From assembly GCF_030297135.1 (NCBI RefSeq), contig NZ_AP028065.1, positions 2,108,001-2,172,000 of the forward strand: DNA of 64,000 bases, in the 5' to 3' direction. The position numbers and the translations under genes are program-made. This DNA comes from Pseudoalteromonas apostichopi. Lineage in GTDB: Bacteria > Pseudomonadota > Gammaproteobacteria > Enterobacterales > Alteromonadaceae. Shown here one piece after another: positions 61,627 through 64,000 of this stretch (positions are counted from its first letter, which is position 1; each line of letters begins with the position of its first letter). Under the pieces are notes generated by a model, which saw only the letters and a program-made list of their open reading frames with translations, did not search any database and was not told where the DNA came from.

Positions 61627-62985
61627 TTAGATTAATAACCACGTTGCAGTACCTAAGAAGGCAAAGATACCGACAATATCGGTAACGGTTGTGAGTACCA
61701 CACTGCCAGCGAGGGCAGGGTCAATTTTCATTTTCTTGAGAATTAATGGAATGCTTGCACCCGCAATACCTGCAGCAACCAGGTTCATAAACATTGCAAA
61801 GGCTAATACTGCACCGAGCTTAAAGTCCCATTGCCATAGGGCAACAACACCGGCAATTAATATCGACCAAATAACGCCATTCAGTGCGCCAATCGCTAAT
61901 TCCTTGAGTAATAAGAAGCGTTGGTTAGTTTGATTAATATGGCCAACGGCTATACCACGAATAACCAGTGTTAAAGTTTGACTGCCTGCAACGCCACCCA
62001 TTGAAGGTACGATACCATTGAGTACTGCCAAAATAGGCAAAATTGCTAAGGTATTTTCAAAAAAGCTTGCCACAATTGCTGCTAGCAATGCGGTTAATAA
62101 GTTAACTCCAAGCCAAATAGAGCGACGTTGCGAACTTTTTAGCACTGGCGCAAAGGTATCTTCTTCGTCATCAAGACCAGCGAGGCTTAGCATGCTATGT
62201 TCAGCATCTTCGCGGATTACGTCAACGATATCATCGATGGTAATACGACCTAGCAAGTGTGCGTTGTCATCAACAACCGGGGCTGAAATCCAGTTATGAC
62301 GTTCGAAAAGTTGTGCTACATCACTTTCATCCATTGAAATAAGTATAGACTCACAATCTTCATCCATTAAATCGCGAACAATTTTATCAGATGGGCTTGT
62401 CAGCAGTGTAGTTAACGAAAGTGCTCCTAGGAAGCAGTTATGCTTATCAACAACGTATAAGTCATCAGTGCCTTCTGGTAGCTCACCTCGTAGGCGTAAA
62501 TAGCGTAGCACTACATCTAAAGTAACATCTGGGCGAATTGTTACCGTATCGCTGTTCATCAAGGCACCGGCAGAGCGCTCTTGATAAGAAAGTGCCTGAG
62601 TAGCCCTTTCTCTATCTTGCGAGTCCATTGCACTAACTACGTCTTGATATACGGTATCAGGAAGGCTACGTAAAACCTCACCTAAGTCATCGTCGTCCAT
62701 GTCCTCGGTGGCGGCAGCAATATGCTCAGGTTCCATCTGCGCAATAATACCAAGACGTACATCTTCAGACAGTTCTTCTAGAACATCACCACGCACATCT
62801 GGATCAACCAGCTGCCAAAGCATACGACGAATTTTATGGGGAGAAGACTCAAGTAAAAGGGCTGTATCACAAGGCGCCGTTTTGGCTAACATACCGCGCA
62901 CTTGAACAAATTGACCACTATTGAGTGACTTGGTCACTTGTTTGAGTTGTTGTAGTGGGTAATCTTGTTCAAAGGCTTCTGGCAT
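61627..62985 (-). CDS. mgtE: Magnesium transporter MgtE
   Basis: 452 residues from ATG 62985 (AAGGACGCC upstream). N-terminal superhelical domain (PHKIRRMLWQLVDPD, EHIAAATEDMDDDDLGEVLRSLP), two CBS domains (including TDDLYVVDKHNCFLGALSL and APVVDDNAHLLGRITIDDIVDVI), a plug helix and five membrane helices with GGVAGSQTLTLVIRGIAVG and a final DIVGIFAFLGTATWLL. The channel closes when cytosolic Mg2+ binds the CBS/N domains. It belongs to the rapZ-ptsO-mgtE cluster, a frequent order in gammaproteobacteria. Confidence 0.95.
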   Translation of the reverse strand: MPEAFEQDYPLQQLKQVTKSLNSGQFVQVRGMLAKTAPCDTALLLESSPHKIRRMLWQLVDPDVRGDVLEELSEDVRLGIIAQMEPEHIAAATEDMDDDDLGEVLRSLPDTVYQDVVSAMDSQDRERATQALSYQERSAGALMNSDTVTIRPDVTLDVVLRYLRLRGELPEGTDDLYVVDKHNCFLGALSLTTLLTSPSDKIVRDLMDEDCESILISMDESDVAQLFERHNWISAPVVDDNAHLLGRITIDDIVDVIREDAEHSMLSLAGLDDEEDTFAPVLKSSQRRSIWLGVNLLTALLAAIVASFFENTLAILPILAVLNGIVPSMGGVAGSQTLTLVIRGIAVGHINQTNQRFLLLKELAIGALNGVIWSILIAGVVALWQWDFKLGAVLAFAMFMNLVAAGIAGASIPLILKKMKIDPALAGSVVLTTVTDIVGIFAFLGTATWLLI

Positions 62986-63196
62986 TGGCGTCCTTACAAC
63001 TGAAAAAAGTTTATATAGGCTGAGCAAATACAGCATAGTTGCTTTGTGGTGTATTTGCAGAGATATCGTCGCACTGTGATAAATTTATTAAGAGTTTTGC
63101 AACTTAGAAAAGCGAGCGATATAAAAGTAGGATATTTAAAGGGAATTTCAAATATCCTAATTAAGTTTACCGTAAATCTTGAAGGCTTAGCAAATG

Positions 63197-63469
63197 CTAT
63201 TCTTGCTCGTGAAAGCGCTGTGCGATTAATTCACCGATTGCAGTTAATGCTGCATCAGCATCAGGGCCTTCACAAACGACTCTAACTTCTTTACCTTGAC
63301 TGCTTTCAAGTAGCATTAACGCCAATACGCTGTCACCTTCAGCTTCTTTATCGTCTTGATAAAGCGTAATTTTAGCATCAAATTGTAGTGCTAATTGGGC
63401 TAAAACAGTGGCTGCGCGAGCATGTAAGCCGAGTTTGTTTTGAATTAAAAAGGTATCTTCAGCGCGCAT
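63197..63469 (-). CDS. ptsO: Phosphocarrier protein NPr
   Basis: 90-residue HPr-like protein of the nitrogen PTS. The phosphorylation site His16 lies in KLGLHARAATVLAQLA, and DSVLALMLLESSQGKEV is the second HPr signature. There is no ptsH-type partner nearby, and the rapZ neighbour marks it as NPr. NPr relays phosphate from EI-Ntr (PtsP) to EIIA-Ntr (PtsN), linking nitrogen and potassium status to regulation. ATG 63469, 15 bp after rapZ. Confidence 0.93.
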   Translation of the reverse strand: MRAEDTFLIQNKLGLHARAATVLAQLALQFDAKITLYQDDKEAEGDSVLALMLLESSQGKEVRVVCEGPDADAALTAIGELIAQRFHEQE

Positions 63470-63484
63470 TATAATAGTGCCTAA

Positions 63485-64000
63485 TTAAATGTCTTGTTCA
63501 CGGTGGCGAATTTTTACATTGTCATGGCTTTTAGCAAAACTCTCACCAATTGTTTGCGCTAAATAAACAGAGCGATGTTGGCCACCAGTACAACCAATGG
63601 CAATGGTAAGGTAACTTCGGTTGTTACGCTCTAAATGTGGTAGCCATGTTTGTACAAATGTTTGAATTTGCCATGTGAACTTTTGCACTATGCTGTGGCT
63701 AGCTAAGTAATCTTTTACTGGTTGATCTAGACCCGTTAGCGGCTTTAAATCAGGTTCCCAGTGTGGGTTAGGTAAAAAACGTGCATCAAATACGTAATCA
63801 GCTTCTTTTGGAATACCGTGTTTAAAGCCGAAAGACATAAAAGTGATAATCAGTTTTTTATCCTTTTTACCCAAAATCTTTTCGCGAATTGATTCTGCTA
63901 ACTGATGAACACTGAGATCTGTGGTATCAATCATAAAATCAGCACGAGTGATCAACACATCGAGTAAGACTTTTTCTTGTTTAATAGCCAGATCAAGTGG
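63485..64000 (-). CDS. rapZ: RapZ (RNase adaptor/nucleotide-binding protein), 3' part
   Basis: The last 172 codons of a gene that enters from beyond the window's right edge. LIITFMSFGFKHGIPKEADYVFDARFLPNPHW and IAIGCTGGQHRSVYLAQ are RapZ signatures; the C-terminal domain binds GlmZ/GlmY RNA in enterics and senses glucosamine-6-phosphate. The N-terminal P-loop is outside the window. It is co-directional with ptsO and mgtE, as in the rpoN-hpf-ptsN-rapZ-ptsO gene order. Confidence 0.93.
   Translation of the reverse strand, partial: PLDLAIKQEKVLLDVLITRADFMIDTTDLSVHQLAESIREKILGKKDKKLIITFMSFGFKHGIPKEADYVFDARFLPNPHWEPDLKPLTGLDQPVKDYLASHSIVQKFTWQIQTFVQTWLPHLERNNRSYLTIAIGCTGGQHRSVYLAQTIGESFAKSHDNVKIRHREQDI

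Overview
The window looks like a chromosomal segment of a marine gammaproteobacterium of the Pseudoalteromonas type (Alteromonadales). Supporting signs are moderate to low GC, the PolA/EngB/HemN/EF-P/Orn/RsgA sequence style, the gene orders engB - Csr-type RNA - yihI and rapZ-ptsO-mgtE, and intergenic repeats of a kind I associate with that genus. Genus is inferred from protein style and synteny, not from a search.

Layout. 1-11,241: housekeeping block with elbB (partial), polA preceded by two DnaA boxes, a secreted lipase, yceI, a DUF1285 gene, engB, a di-heme cytochrome c4, a GGA-rich CsrB/CsrC-like RNA, yihI, a DUF2489 gene and hemN. 11,242-26,084: a tRNA-Ile2(CAU)-integrated genomic island bounded by 53-bp direct repeats. 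It holds a frameshifted tyrosine integrase, a five-gene type I restriction-modification operon (small regulator-like gene, hsdM, hsdS, hsdR, YgjP-like metallopeptidase), a divergent AAA-ATPase/HNH pair that fits a Septu (PtuA/PtuB) defence system, and debris of a phage-type helicase. Just inside the left end sits a truncated duplicate of the chromosomal gene that lies beyond the right end. 26,141-28,350: an ECF sigma factor operon of membrane proteins. 28,366-37,486: galE, small exported proteins, the complete EF-P lysylation set (epmB, efp, epmA) with MITE-like elements in its gaps, a TonB-dependent receptor, a thioesterase and a META-domain lipoprotein.

37,556-44,120 is a TPP-riboswitch-controlled thiamine operon (thiC, thiO, thiS, thiG, thiDE fusion, thiF). 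psd, rsgA and orn follow. A tRNA-Gly(GCC) array then has four intact copies preceded by two tandem 81-bp tRNA-derived chimeric repeats. 47,718-56,904 carries yjbQ, cheX, zur, marC, a lipoprotein gene, dusA, a sigma-54-type psp operon, a PCu(A)C copper chaperone, DUF2333 and TIGR04219-type proteins, a TIGR03899-like gene and an SRPBCC gene that seems to start at ATT. The window closes with a REC/DUF3369/GGDEF/EAL regulator, ygiQ, mgtE, ptsO and a partial rapZ.

The least ordinary features are: the island with its captured flank and paired defence systems; the tRNA-Gly-derived 81-bp repeats inside a tRNA transcription unit; the Csr-type RNA; a MITE that supplies the stop codon of epmB; and the putative ATT start. 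No clearly unprecedented multi-gene system could be established from sequence reading alone.
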